A stretch of DNA of 64,000 bases from Sphingobium sp. CR2-8 (lineage in GTDB: Bacteria; Pseudomonadota; Alphaproteobacteria; Sphingomonadales; Sphingomonadaceae): contig NZ_JAYKZY010000002.1 of NCBI RefSeq assembly GCF_035818615.1, forward strand, positions 622,501 through 686,500, read 5' to 3'. A program made the position numbers and the translations under genes. Every line of letters begins with the position of its first letter. The stretch's first letter is position 1. Below the pieces are notes generated by a model. It worked only from the letters and a program-made list of their open reading frames with translations. It did no database searches and was not told the DNA's origin. Shown here piece after piece: positions 9,639-18,160 of the stretch.

Positions 9639-10325
9639 ATGTCCTACACGCTCATCACCGCCAACCGCAATTACAGCAGCTGGTCGCTGCGCCCCTGGGT
9701 GCTGATGACGGCGCTGGGGATCCCGTTCGACGATCGGATCGAACCCTTCGCGTCCGCCGCCAATTATGCCGCCTTCCGCAGCTTTTCGCCGACGGGTCAG
9801 GTGCCCGCACTGATCGACGGGGCACGCACGGTCTGGGATTCGCTGGGCATCATCCTCTATCTTGCCGACCGCCATCCCGGCGTCTGGCCGACGGATGAGG
9901 ATGCGCGCAGCTTCGCCCAATGTGCGGTGGCGGAAATGCACAGCGGTTTTACGAACCTGCGCAACGACTGCACCATGAATATCGGCGTCCGGGTCGAACC
10001 GCACCTCCATTCGCCCGCTCTGGGCCGCGATATCGCGCGTCTGCGCGAATTGTGGGAGGAAGGGCTGGATCGCTTCGGCGGGCCTTTCCTGGCCGGCGCC
10101 GACTTTACCGCGCTGGACGCCTTCTACGCGCCGGTCGCCTTTCGCGTCCGCACCTACGGCCTGGATGTCGGGCCTACCGCGCAGATATGGGTCGATCATA
10201 TGCTCGCTCACCCCGCCATGCGGCAGTGGGAGGCGGAAGCGCTCGCCGAAACATGGCGAGAGGATAGTCATGAGGCGGAGATCGGCGCGGCCGGAAAGAT
10301 CGTCGCGGACTATCGGGCGCTTTGA
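9639..10325 (+). CDS. Glutathione S-transferase family protein
   Basis: 228 aa with an N-terminal thioredoxin fold (MSYTLITANRNYSSWSLRPW, residues about 1-80) containing the YSSWSLR active-site serine region, the SPTGQVPALIDG cis-Pro loop and the ESLG-like glutathione site (WDSLGIILYLADRHP). The rest is the all-alpha C-terminal domain. Cytoplasmic; conjugates or reduces electrophiles with glutathione. Preceded by AGGGAGGAA, a good ribosome binding site. The exact class is not resolved. Confidence 0.92.
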   Translation: MSYTLITANRNYSSWSLRPWVLMTALGIPFDDRIEPFASAANYAAFRSFSPTGQVPALIDGARTVWDSLGIILYLADRHPGVWPTDEDARSFAQCAVAEMHSGFTNLRNDCTMNIGVRVEPHLHSPALGRDIARLRELWEEGLDRFGGPFLAGADFTALDAFYAPVAFRVRTYGLDVGPTAQIWVDHMLAHPAMRQWEAEALAETWREDSHEAEIGAAGKIVADYRAL

Positions 10326-10424
10326 CCGCCCCGTAACATTCTTGCCCGCCTGATGGTAAAAACAGCTGATTTCGGTCGCTCACCCCTTTTCCGATCGGCC
10401 GTACGGGTCTAGGGGGTGGGGTCT

Positions 10425-11876
10425 ATGGTTCAGTCTCGCACCCTCTACGAAAAAATCTGGGACGCGCACGTCGTCGAACGGCGTCCCGATGGCACCTGCC
10501 TCATCTATATCGACCGGCATCTCGTCCATGAAGTGACGAGTCCGCAGGCGTTCGAGGGGCTTCGCCTTGCGGGACGCAAAGTGCGCAGGCCCGATCTGAC
10601 GCTGGCGGTGCCGGATCATAATCTGCCCACCACGCCACGCCGCGACGCGGACGGCAATCGCATTCCGATCGCGGACCCCGAAAGCGCGCAGCAACTGGCC
10701 GCGCTGGAAAAGAACGCGCCGGAATTTGGCGTTCGCCTGATCGGCGACGCTGATGTGGAGCAGGGCATCGTCCATGTCGTCGGCCCGGAACAGGGTTTCA
10801 CGCTGCCTGGCACGACGCTGGTGTGCGGCGACAGCCATACCAGTTCGCATGGCGCGCTGGGCGCACTGGCCTTCGGCATCGGCACGTCCGAGGTCGAACA
10901 TGTGCTGGCGACCCAGACGCTGTTGCTGAAACAGTCCAAGACGATGGCGGTCGTGGTCGATGGCGAACTGGCGCCCGGCGTCACGGCGAAGGATGTCGCG
11001 CTGGCGATCTGCGGCACGATCGGCACGGCGGGCGGCACCGGCTATGTCATGGAATATCGCGGCTCGGTTTTCCGCGACATGTCGATCGAGGGTCGGTTGA
11101 CCGTCGCCAACATGTCGATCGAGGCGGGCGCGCGGTCAGGCCTGTTCGCGCCCGACGAAACGACTTTCGCCTATATCAAGGGCCGCCCGATGGCCCCCAA
11201 GGGCGCGGATTTCGATGCTGCGGTCGCCTGGTGGAAGACGCTGGTCACCGATGAAGGCGCGGTGTTCGACAAGACGGTGGTCATCGACGCGTCCGACATC
11301 GTCCCCAACGTCACCTGGGGCACCAGCCCCGAAGACGTCGTGGCCGTGACCGGCGTGGTGCCCGATCCGCAAAGCTTCGCCGATCCGTCCAAGCAGGCGG
11401 CGGCGCAGAAGTCGCTCGACTATATGGGGCTGACCGCCGGGCAACGCCTGGCCGATGTCGCGATCGAACATATTTTCATCGGCAGTTGCACCAACAGCCG
11501 GATCGAGGATCTGCGCGCTGCCGCCTCGCTGCTGAAGGGGCGGCATGTCGCCAGCGGGATCAAGCATGCGATGGTCGTACCGGGTTCGGGCCTGGTCAAG
11601 CGTCAGGCGGAGGAAGAGGGGCTGGACCGTATCTTCTTGGACGCCGGGTTCGAATGGCGCGAACCGGGCTGTTCGGCGTGCCTGGGCATGAACCCGGACA
11701 AGGTGCCTGCGGGCGAGCGCTGCGCATCGACCAGCAACCGCAATTTCATGGGTCGTCAGGGTCCGGGCGCGCGCACCCATTTGGTGTCGCCGGCCATGGC
11801 GGCGGCGGCGGCGATCACCGGTCGGCTGACGGACGTGCGTGAATTGTTGAATAAGGAAGAGGGGATGGCGCTGTGA
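10425..11876 (+). CDS. leuC: 3-isopropylmalate dehydratase large subunit
   Basis: 483 aa. Together with LeuD it isomerises 2-isopropylmalate to 3-isopropylmalate in leucine synthesis. The [4Fe-4S] cysteines are visible in [12 protein letters not shown] and [13 protein letters not shown], and [15 protein letters not shown] is the aconitase-family active-site segment. I pick ATG 10425 ([17 protein letters not shown]), right behind the AGGGGGTGGGG stretch, over an in-frame GTG nine bases earlier. Its stop overlaps the start of a 37-aa ORF, so it is the head of a translationally coupled leuC-orf-leuD unit. Confidence 0.97.
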   Translation: MVQSRTLYEKIWDAHVVERRPDGTCLIYIDRHLVHEVTSPQAFEGLRLAGRKVRRPDLTLAVPDHNLPTTPRRDADGNRIPIADPESAQQLAALEKNAPEFGVRLIGDADVEQGIVHVVGPEQGFTLPGTTLVCGDSHTSSHGALGALAFGIGTSEVEHVLATQTLLLKQSKTMAVVVDGELAPGVTAKDVALAICGTIGTAGGTGYVMEYRGSVFRDMSIEGRLTVANMSIEAGARSGLFAPDETTFAYIKGRPMAPKGADFDAAVAWWKTLVTDEGAVFDKTVVIDASDIVPNVTWGTSPEDVVAVTGVVPDPQSFADPSKQAAAQKSLDYMGLTAGQRLADVAIEHIFIGSCTNSRIEDLRAAASLLKGRHVASGIKHAMVVPGSGLVKRQAEEEGLDRIFLDAGFEWREPGCSACLGMNPDKVPAGERCASTSNRNFMGRQGPGARTHLVSPAMAAAAAITGRLTDVRELLNKEEGMAL

Positions 11877-11986
11877 AGAAGATTTTCTGGTTGCTGACGC
11901 TGGGCGCGCTGGCCAGCGCGGCGATGGCCGCCAGCCTGGGTCGCGCCGAAGATACGCCGCCAGCCGCCGCCAAGAAGGTTCATTGA
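11873..11986 (+). CDS. 37-aa membrane/exported small protein between leuC and leuD
   Basis: GTG start overlaps the leuC stop (GTGA), and its TGA overlaps the leuD ATG (TGATG), so it is framed exactly by both genes. The product starts [20 protein letters not shown], a lysine-led hydrophobic segment like a signal peptide or single membrane helix with an AMA-type cleavage site, then a short Pro/Ala/Lys tail ([14 protein letters not shown]). I know no function. Perfect double overlap makes chance unlikely. It may couple leuC to leuD translation, act as a small envelope peptide, or both. Confidence 0.72.
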   Translation: MKKIFWLLTLGALASAAMAASLGRAEDTPPAAAKKVH

Positions 11987-12591
11987 TGGACAAGCTGACG
12001 ACCGTCGACGGCCGGGCCTATCCGTTCGGGATGAAGAATGTCGACACCGACATCATCATCCCGGCGCATTGGCTCAAGACGATTTCGCGCAACGGCCTGG
12101 GTCGCGGCGCGTTCGAGGTGCTGCGCAAGGAACCGGGCAATGTCTTCGATGACCCCGACTATGTCGGCAGCCCGATCCTGATCGCGGGCGACAATTTCGG
12201 CTGCGGCTCCAGCCGCGAACATGCCGCCTGGGCGCTGGGCGACATGGGTGTCAAAGTGGTGATCGCGCCCAGCTTTTCCGACATATTTTCGGGCAATGCG
12301 TTCAAGAACGGCATCCTGACTGTCGTGTTGCCGCAGGATGCGGTTGACCGGTTGCTGGACGTCGCCACGACGGACCCGATCCATGTCGATCTGGAATCGC
12401 AGACCGTCACCACCCGGTTCCAGGACCGCTTCGCGTTCGAGATCGATGCGTTCCGCAAGCATTGCCTGCTCGGCGGTCTGGACGAGATCGGCCTGACGCT
12501 GGACCAGTCGGACGTGATCGACACATATGAAGCCCACCAGGCGCAGGATCGCCCCTGGATCGTGCCAGCCCCTCTTGCTACCGTTGCGTAA
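11986..12591 (+). CDS. leuD: 3-isopropylmalate dehydratase small subunit
   Basis: 201 aa, the swivel-domain partner of LeuC. Typical motifs are [15 protein letters not shown] near the start and the substrate loop [17 protein letters not shown]. The ATG at 11986 is taken because it overlaps the preceding small ORF by one base; an upstream in-frame TTG at 11983 would add one residue only. Translation is probably coupled through the small ORF. Confidence 0.97.
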   Translation: MDKLTTVDGRAYPFGMKNVDTDIIIPAHWLKTISRNGLGRGAFEVLRKEPGNVFDDPDYVGSPILIAGDNFGCGSSREHAAWALGDMGVKVVIAPSFSDIFSGNAFKNGILTVVLPQDAVDRLLDVATTDPIHVDLESQTVTTRFQDRFAFEIDAFRKHCLLGGLDEIGLTLDQSDVIDTYEAHQAQDRPWIVPAPLATVA

Positions 12592-12647
12592 CGGCGCGCT
12601 TCTTCCTACTATTGTTGCCAGACGGTATTTCAGCGGGGCTTTGACGC

Positions 12648-12971
12648 ATGACCACCTTTGACGATCGCGAACGTGCGTTCGAGAATATGTTCGCCAACGA
12701 CCAGGAATTGCAATTCCGCATCCAGGCGCGCCGCAACCGGCTGCTGGGCGAATGGGCGGCCGTGAAGATGGGGCTGACGCCAGAGGAAACCGACGCCTAT
12801 GCCAAGGCGGTCGTGCAGGCCGATTTCGAGGAAGCGGGCGACGAGGATGTCATCCGCAAGCTGGTGGGCGACATGACCTCCGCCGGGATCGACATCGACG
12901 AAGCGGGTGTGCGCGCCGCGCTGGACGAACAGGCGGTGATCGCCCGCCGCATGTTCATCGAACCCCAATAA
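12648..12971 (+). CDS. ATPase inhibitor subunit zeta (DUF1476)
   Basis: 107 aa. Matches the alphaproteobacterial zeta protein that binds F1-ATPase and blocks ATP hydrolysis, as described in Paracoccus. The inhibitory N-terminus FDDRERAFENMFANDQELQF is conserved, followed by ARRNRLLGEWAAVKMGL and the four-helix C-terminal core. Cytoplasmic. It precedes bolA and a monothiol glutaredoxin on the same strand with short gaps, a common arrangement in this class. Confidence 0.9.
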   Translation: MTTFDDRERAFENMFANDQELQFRIQARRNRLLGEWAAVKMGLTPEETDAYAKAVVQADFEEAGDEDVIRKLVGDMTSAGIDIDEAGVRAALDEQAVIARRMFIEPQ

Positions 12972-12984
12972 GGTCGTATATTCC

Positions 12985-13218
12985 ATGCCGATGGCAGCCG
13001 ACGATATTGCGGACATGATCCGCGCCGCCATTCCCGATGCGCAGGTCGAAATCACCGACCTGGCCGGGGACGGCGATCATTATGCCGCGCGCGTCGTGGC
13101 GGAAAGCTTCCGGGGCATGAGCCGCGTCGCGCAGCAGCGCGCCGTCTATGCGGCGCTGGGCGGACGGATGGGGGGCGTGCTCCACGCCTTGCAACTCACC
13201 ACCGCCATTCCTAATTAA
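12985..13218 (+). CDS. BolA family protein
   Basis: 77 aa, a complete small BolA domain. It has the beta-strand ending in DGDHYAARVVAESFRGMSRV, with the His and the FxGxSxxxRH-like loop (here RGMSRVAQQRAVYAAL), and the closing LHALQLTT segment. BolA proteins pair with CGFS glutaredoxins to bind [2Fe-2S] clusters, and the next gene is such a glutaredoxin. Starts 13 bases after the zeta gene. Confidence 0.93.
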   Translation: MPMAADDIADMIRAAIPDAQVEITDLAGDGDHYAARVVAESFRGMSRVAQQRAVYAALGGRMGGVLHALQLTTAIPN

Positions 13219-13274
13219 CACGTCGATGGATTTGCGCTCCGTGGACGGGGCGCCAGACAGAACTGGACTTTGAC

Positions 13275-13604
13275 ATGACCGACGCCGTGCACCAGCGGAT
13301 TGCCGAACTTGTGGGCGCCCATGATGTGGTGCTGTTCATGAAGGGCACGCCCCTCTTCCCGCAATGTGGCTTTTCCAGCCGCGCCATCGCGATCCTGGAG
13401 CATCTGGGCGTGGCCTATGACACGGTCGACGTGTTGCAGGACCAGGCTATTCGTCAGGGCGTCAAGGCCTTCTCCGACTGGCCGACCGTCCCGCAACTCT
13501 ATGTAAAGGGCGAATTCGTCGGCGGCAGCGACATCATGATGGAAATGTATGAAGCGGGCGAATTGCAGCAGCTGATGGCCGACCAGAACGTCGCTGCCAG
13601 CTAA
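13275..13604 (+). CDS. grxD: Monothiol glutaredoxin, Grx4 family
   Basis: 109 aa with the CGFS active site at residues 31-34 (FPQCGFSSRA), the upstream Lys of MKGTP, and the glutathione-binding WPTVPQLYVKGEFVGGSDI. These proteins carry glutathione-ligated [2Fe-2S] clusters and act in Fe-S delivery with BolA, which is encoded just upstream. Cytoplasmic. A terminator follows 22 bases after the stop. Confidence 0.96.
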   Translation: MTDAVHQRIAELVGAHDVVLFMKGTPLFPQCGFSSRAIAILEHLGVAYDTVDVLQDQAIRQGVKAFSDWPTVPQLYVKGEFVGGSDIMMEMYEAGELQQLMADQNVAAS

Positions 13605-13626
13605 GGCGCACGAATTGCGAATGGGG

Positions 13627-13656
13627 AGGGCGGTCCGGTGTCGGGCCGCCCTTTTT
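13627..13656 (+). terminator. Intrinsic terminator after grxD
   Basis: 11-bp stem AGGGCGGTCCG / CGGGCCGCCCT with one G-T pair, loop GTGT, then a run of T. Closes the zeta-bolA-grxD unit. Confidence 0.85.
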
Positions 13657-14019
13657 CGTGTCTGGTTGGGGTGGCTTCCTGCCATTCCCCTCCCGCAGGC
13701 GGGAGGGGCAGCGAGACTTGCGCGAGGAAGCGCGTTAGTCGCAGCGGGTGGGTTGTCGCGGCGTCGCGTCCGGCCAGATGTGATGAGGGAAAAGGTTCAC
13801 CGGGTGGGGGATGCTGGCGGAGACGGCCTGCATCCCCCGATAGTTGAACGGTGGGAACGTGATGAAGGTCGCAATCGCCGTGCCAATATGGCGCGATCGC
13901 GGGAAAGCGGTTGTTTCAAAGGTTAACGCACGACGCCGCCGCAACCATCTTGTCAAAATTCCCGACATATCGGCTGTTTTCAACCATGAAGGTTCTGTTC
14001 CGATACCGACATAATGCCA
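13657..14019. other. Gene-free stretch with a G/C hairpin
   Basis: Contains the near-perfect hairpin 13687-13708 (CCCCTCCCGC / GCGGGAGGGG), followed by a segment (about 13709-13776) of the kind often found dispersed in sphingomonad intergenic DNA. No convincing coding frame. The last part leads into the BlaI promoter. Confidence 0.5.
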
Positions 14020-14055
14020 TTGACTACATCTGTAATCGATGCGACTACGTCTGTA
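14020..14055 (+). promoter_or_regulatory. Promoter and two BlaI-type operators upstream of the blaI/M56 pair
   Basis: Two copies of the TACA-N2-TGTA dyad used by BlaI/MecI repressors: TACATCTGTA at 14025-14034 and TACGTCTGTA at 14046-14055, 21 bp (two helical turns) apart. A TTGACT -35 hexamer (14020-14025) touches the first copy. The second ends 10 bases before the chosen blaI ATG. This arrangement predicts autorepression. Confidence 0.75.
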
Positions 14056-14065
14056 GTTGTTAAAC

Positions 14066-14455
14066 ATGCGAGTCGGGTTGAACCACGTGAGCGAGAAGAT
14101 CAGCGAAGCGGAACTGGTGGTGATGGAGGCGCTGTGGGAAGCTGCGCCGCAGACCGCCAACGATGTATCCGATCGGGTCGCCCCGGAACGCGACTGGAGC
14201 CTCCAGACCGTCAAGACATTGCTGTCGCGGCTGATGGCCAAGGATATCATCGCTGCCGACCAGGATGGCCGCCGCTTCATCTATCGCCCCCTGGTGGCGC
14301 GCGAAGACTATGTCGCGGGCAAATCCGGGCGGTTGGTCAAGCGGCTGTTCGGGGGGCGGGTGTCGCCGCTGGTCGCGCAACTGGCGGAGCAGGATCAATT
14401 GACGGCGGACGATATCGCCGAGCTTGAGGCCATCCTGAAAGGGCTGAAATCATGA
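14066..14455 (+). CDS. blaI: BlaI/MecI/CopY family transcriptional repressor
   Basis: 129 aa from ATG 14066. Winged-helix domain ISEAELVVMEALWEAAPQTA ... LQTVKTLLSRLMAKDII, then a C-terminal dimer helix region (LAEQDQLTADDIAELEAIL). In the family, an M56 sensor triggers its cleavage and derepression. The start is uncertain: GTG 14087 (VSEKISEAEL) or TTG 14057 are alternatives; 14066 lies just past the second operator, so the mRNA leader would be very short. Overlaps the next gene by 4 bases. Confidence 0.9.
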   Translation: MRVGLNHVSEKISEAELVVMEALWEAAPQTANDVSDRVAPERDWSLQTVKTLLSRLMAKDIIAADQDGRRFIYRPLVAREDYVAGKSGRLVKRLFGGRVSPLVAQLAEQDQLTADDIAELEAILKGLKS

Positions 14456-16173
14456 GCGTCTGGCTGGCCGAAACGTTGATCGCAACCACCCTGCTGATGG
14501 CGATGGTCATGATGGTGCGGCGGCCGGTTGCGCGCTGGCTGGGGGCGGGAGCGGCCTATTGGCTCTGGGCCTTGCCGCTGATGCGGATGCTGCTGCCCGC
14601 GCTGCCGAGCGACGTCGATCCCTCGCCATTGCACGTCGCGGTCGACCAGGCCGGACTGGCCGAATTGCTGGCGGCGCAGCCGACTATGGCGGTGGCGGAG
14701 GCTGCCCCGTCGATCCCCTGGCTGGAAATCGGCCTGTCGTTCTGGTTTGCCGGGATGATGCTCTTCCTGCTGATCCAGGCCGTCGGCTACGCCCGGTTTC
14801 GCCGTCACATGCTGGATGGTGCGACCCCGATCGGGGAGGAAGGGCGCATCCGCCTTGTCACCAGCCCGCATGCGTCGGGACCGCTCGCCTTCGGCGTGCT
14901 ACGCCCGTACATCGTTCTGCCCGCCGATTTCGCGATCCGCTACGACGCGCAGGAACAGGATATGGCGATCGCCCACGAACGGGCGCATCATGAACGCGGG
15001 GACCTGGCCGCCAACATGACCGCGCTGCTGCTGCTGGCGATCCACTGGTGCAACCCGCTCGCCTGGATCGCCTATCGCGCCTATCGCGCCGACCAAGAAA
15101 CCGCCTGCGACGCGCGCGTCCTGTCGCTCTACGGCCGCGATCAGGCCCATATCTATGGCCGCGCCATATTGAAGGCGGCGGGCGGGCGGCAATTTGCCGG
15201 CGCCTGCCATCTCACCCGCATCACCACGCTCAAGGGGAGGCTGAAAATGCTGTCCAACCATGATCTGTCGCTCCAGCGCATCAGCTGGGGCATGGCCGCC
15301 GTCGCGGTTGTCACCGCCGCGGGCCTTGCGCTCACCGCATCAGGTAGCCGCGCCGCGCAACAGATGGCGGCGATCACCGAAAAGGTGGAAAGCGCCGACT
15401 TCACCCGCCTGTCCGATCTGGTGACAAAGCCTGCCGCCGTCAGCGTGGCCCCGGTCGCGCCCGTTCAGTCGGTTCCGGCCGTGCCTGCAACGCCTGCGGT
15501 AAAGGCGGCGTCCGAAAGATGGGCACCGGCAGCGCCCACCGCGCCGTCTGCACCCGCCGCGCCGTCTGCGCCGATCGCGCCGGCCGCCGACATGATTGCC
15601 CCAATTCCACCCGTGCCGCCCGTCACCGTGCGCACGGTGAACAACCGCATCACCGTCACCTATGCCGACGGCCGGGTGGAAACGCACCGCATTCCGACCG
15701 AGGCGGACATCGCCCGCATGGTGCCGGTGGTCGATGTGCGCGACGGGTGTGAGGGTGGCAAGGGCGTCACCACCCAGCGCGAGACGGTGGATGCCGATGG
15801 CCGCCGCCATATTCGCGTACGCATCTGCAACGCGGCGATCGATCGGGCGGCGCAGCGTTCCGCCGATCTGGCGAGCCTGCAAGCGGAGCGGGCCGCGCGG
15901 CAGGCCGAACTCGCCGGGGCGCGCGCCGAACGGGCGGCGGAGCGTTCGGCACGGGCCGCAAGCCTGCAGGCGGATCAGGCAGAGCAGCAGGCGGACATGG
16001 CCGAAGCCCGCGCCGAACGTGCGGCACGCACCCACCATATGTCTGCATTGAACGGTCTTCGCACCGCGCGCGGCCGGATCACCCGCAATACGTCCATGCC
16101 GGCCTTTGCCCGCGCACAGGCGCTGCGTTCAATCGATGCATCCATCGCCCAGTTGGACAGCGACCAGCCCTGA
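14452..16173 (+). CDS. BlaR1-like M56 family membrane metallopeptidase with long C-terminal extension
   Basis: 573 aa. N-terminal membrane helices (about 1-30, 35-55, 95-120), then the zinc peptidase motif HERAH at residues 175-179 and a further membrane segment AALLLLAIHWCNPLAWIAYR. A last helix lies near residue 285. Instead of a penicillin-binding sensor domain, the C-terminus is an Ala/Pro-rich linker, a short beta-type segment and an Arg/Ala/Glu-rich probable coiled coil (about 470-545). It likely senses an envelope signal and relieves BlaI repression. No beta-lactamase gene is adjacent, so the signal and targets are open. Confidence 0.88.
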   Translation: MSVWLAETLIATTLLMAMVMMVRRPVARWLGAGAAYWLWALPLMRMLLPALPSDVDPSPLHVAVDQAGLAELLAAQPTMAVAEAAPSIPWLEIGLSFWFAGMMLFLLIQAVGYARFRRHMLDGATPIGEEGRIRLVTSPHASGPLAFGVLRPYIVLPADFAIRYDAQEQDMAIAHERAHHERGDLAANMTALLLLAIHWCNPLAWIAYRAYRADQETACDARVLSLYGRDQAHIYGRAILKAAGGRQFAGACHLTRITTLKGRLKMLSNHDLSLQRISWGMAAVAVVTAAGLALTASGSRAAQQMAAITEKVESADFTRLSDLVTKPAAVSVAPVAPVQSVPAVPATPAVKAASERWAPAAPTAPSAPAAPSAPIAPAADMIAPIPPVPPVTVRTVNNRITVTYADGRVETHRIPTEADIARMVPVVDVRDGCEGGKGVTTQRETVDADGRRHIRVRICNAAIDRAAQRSADLASLQAERAARQAELAGARAERAAERSARAASLQADQAEQQADMAEARAERAARTHHMSALNGLRTARGRITRNTSMPAFARAQALRSIDASIAQLDSDQP

Positions 16174-16214
16174 CGTCCCTGCATTTGCCTGCGCAAAGGG
16201 GCGCGGGTTTCGGC

Positions 16215-17390
16215 CTAAACCGCCACCACTTCCGGCAGGATGGCGTCGAGCAGCAACATGCCCGCAGGCGCCACCTGCAACCGGCTGCCGGTCAGGTGGA
16301 CAAGGCCCAGGCCAGTCAATTGATCGATCGCCCGTTGATCGATCAGGCGGTCGATGACGATCCCCGACAGGGCAGCGATGCGCCCCAAATCCACGCCTTC
16401 GCCCAGGCGCAATCCCATCAACAGCGCTTCGCGCGCGCGGTCTTCGCCGGACAGCGGCATCTCGCTCTGCGCGCCATGGCCGTTGCGCGCGACCGCGCCC
16501 ATCCAGTTTTCGGGCTTCTTGTGGCGCATGGTCGCCATGCCGCCGCGCCGTCCATGCGCGCCCGGCCCGATCCCGGCATAATCGCCATAACGCCAATAGG
16601 TCAGGTTATGGCGGCTTTCCTGTCCCGGCCGGGCATGGTTGCTGATCTCATAGGCGGGGATGCCCGCCGCGCCGGTCATCGCCTGGGTCAGTTCATAGAG
16701 GGTCGCGCCATGGTCCGGATCGGCGGGCGTCAGCTTGCCCTGCGCCACCAGCGTGGCGAAGCGCGTGCCCGGCTCGATCGTCAACTGATAGAGCGAAAGA
16801 TGCCCGGTGCCGAACGACAGGGCGCGGGCGAGTTCTGCCTGCCAGTCCGCCTCGCTCTGGTCCGGTCGCGCATAGATGATGTCGAAGCTGACCCGGTCGA
16901 ACACGCGTTGCGCCGTATCGAGCGCGGCCAGCCCTTCGTCCACGTCATGGGCGCGGCCGAGGAAATGCAGCGCCTGATTGTCGAGCGCCTGGAGGCCAAG
17001 CGACGTGCGGTTGACGCCGGCGACGGCCAGATCGGCGAAGCGCGCCGCTTCGACCGAATTGGGATTGGCCTCCAGCGTAATCTCTATGTCCGGGGTGAAG
17101 CCCCAATGACGCTGCGCCGCCGCGATCAGCGTTTCGACCAGCGCAGGCGGCATCAGCGATGGCGTGCCGCCGCCGAAGAAGATGGAGGCAAGGGGACGGC
17201 CTGCCGTGAGAGCCGCCTCATGCATCATGTCGGCCAGAAGCGCCTTCTCCCAGGCTGCGACGTCCACGCCGTCGCGAACATGACTGTTAAAATCGCAATA
17301 AGGACATTTGGAAACGCAAAAGGGCCAATGGATATATAAGGCTTGGGCGTCGGCGGTGATCGACGGACTTTCGGGGGTTTGGGACGACAT
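16215..17390 (-). CDS. hemW: Radical SAM heme chaperone HemW
   Basis: 391 aa. The radical SAM cluster CxxxCxxC is at Cys25, Cys29 and Cys32 (WPFCVSKCPYCDF) with the HemW extra Cys pattern, followed by the SAM-binding FFGGGTPSL and the C-terminal HemN-like winged domain. HemW carries heme to respiratory enzymes; it was long misnamed as coproporphyrinogen dehydrogenase. In alphaproteobacteria hemW usually follows rph and rdgB; here two plus-strand genes lie between rdgB and hemW. Its start codon shares bases with the start of the divergent CAP gene. Confidence 0.95.
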   Translation of the reverse strand: MSSQTPESPSITADAQALYIHWPFCVSKCPYCDFNSHVRDGVDVAAWEKALLADMMHEAALTAGRPLASIFFGGGTPSLMPPALVETLIAAAQRHWGFTPDIEITLEANPNSVEAARFADLAVAGVNRTSLGLQALDNQALHFLGRAHDVDEGLAALDTAQRVFDRVSFDIIYARPDQSEADWQAELARALSFGTGHLSLYQLTIEPGTRFATLVAQGKLTPADPDHGATLYELTQAMTGAAGIPAYEISNHARPGQESRHNLTYWRYGDYAGIGPGAHGRRGGMATMRHKKPENWMGAVARNGHGAQSEMPLSGEDRAREALLMGLRLGEGVDLGRIAALSGIVIDRLIDQRAIDQLTGLGLVHLTGSRLQVAPAGMLLLDAILPEVVAV

Positions 17391-18099
17391 GGCTGGGGGC
17401 AGCCCTAAAGGGTTTTTGTGCGCGACGCTATGGGCGCCGCTATGCGCGGCGATGCTGTCGATGGCGGGAAGCGCACGGGCGACGTCGGACAGCGACGGGC
17501 CGACCGCATCGTCGGCGCTTGCCCCTGCCTCAGCCGCCGCTGTGGGCGCAGTGATGCCAGCGGCCTATTATGGCATGAGCGAAGCGCCCCGTGGCACGGC
17601 GCTGCTGCGCGCCGTGATGCTGGACGCGCATAATGGCGAACGGGCGTCGCTGGGCTTGCCGCGGCTCGATTGGGACGATGCGCTGGCGGCCGACGCCGCG
17701 CGCTACGCCGATGATATGGCGCGCACCGGCCTCTTCCGCCATTCCGCGCGGACCAGCCGGGTCATCCCAAGCGGCGAGAATCTCTGGATGGGGCCGCGCC
17801 GCCTCTATGGCTATCAGGTCATGGTGGGATCGTTCCTGGACGAAAAGCCATTGACGAGGATCGAGGGCAAATTGCCGGATCTCAGCCGCACGGGCCGCTG
17901 GCAGGATGTGGGCCATTATACCCAGATGATCTGGCGCGGCACGCGCAAGGTCGGCTGCGCGCTAGGCGAGGGGACGAATGCCGACTATCTGGTCTGTCGT
18001 TATTTCCCGGCCGGCAACGCGTTCGGCAAGGGGCCATTGGACGCGGACGATGCGCCGACGGCGATCGGCGGCACCCAGGTGGCGAGCGTCGCGCGATAG
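17389..18099 (+). CDS. Secreted CAP (SCP/PR-1) domain protein
   Basis: 236 aa from ATG 17389. Residues 1-31 form a signal peptide ending SMAGSARA. The CAP domain spans about 75-220 with LDAHNGERASLGL, SGENLWMG, and HYTQMIWRGTRKVGCA, including the His/Glu/His surface residues typical of the fold. Extracytoplasmic; function of bacterial CAP proteins is mostly unknown. A longer reading from 17308 runs inside hemW and spoils the signal peptide, so I reject it. The ATG overlaps the divergent hemW ATG by two bases (CATG). Confidence 0.88.
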   Translation: MAGGSPKGFLCATLWAPLCAAMLSMAGSARATSDSDGPTASSALAPASAAAVGAVMPAAYYGMSEAPRGTALLRAVMLDAHNGERASLGLPRLDWDDALAADAARYADDMARTGLFRHSARTSRVIPSGENLWMGPRRLYGYQVMVGSFLDEKPLTRIEGKLPDLSRTGRWQDVGHYTQMIWRGTRKVGCALGEGTNADYLVCRYFPAGNAFGKGPLDADDAPTAIGGTQVASVAR

Positions 18100-18160
18100 G
18101 GTGCAGGGATATTTCTTCGGGTGATGGGCATTGGACAGACAGCCCCGCCGAAGGAGAGAC

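Noticed and set aside
13735..14280. 181-codon minus-strand frame over blaI
   Set aside because: Antisense to blaI and across its operators; no family match.
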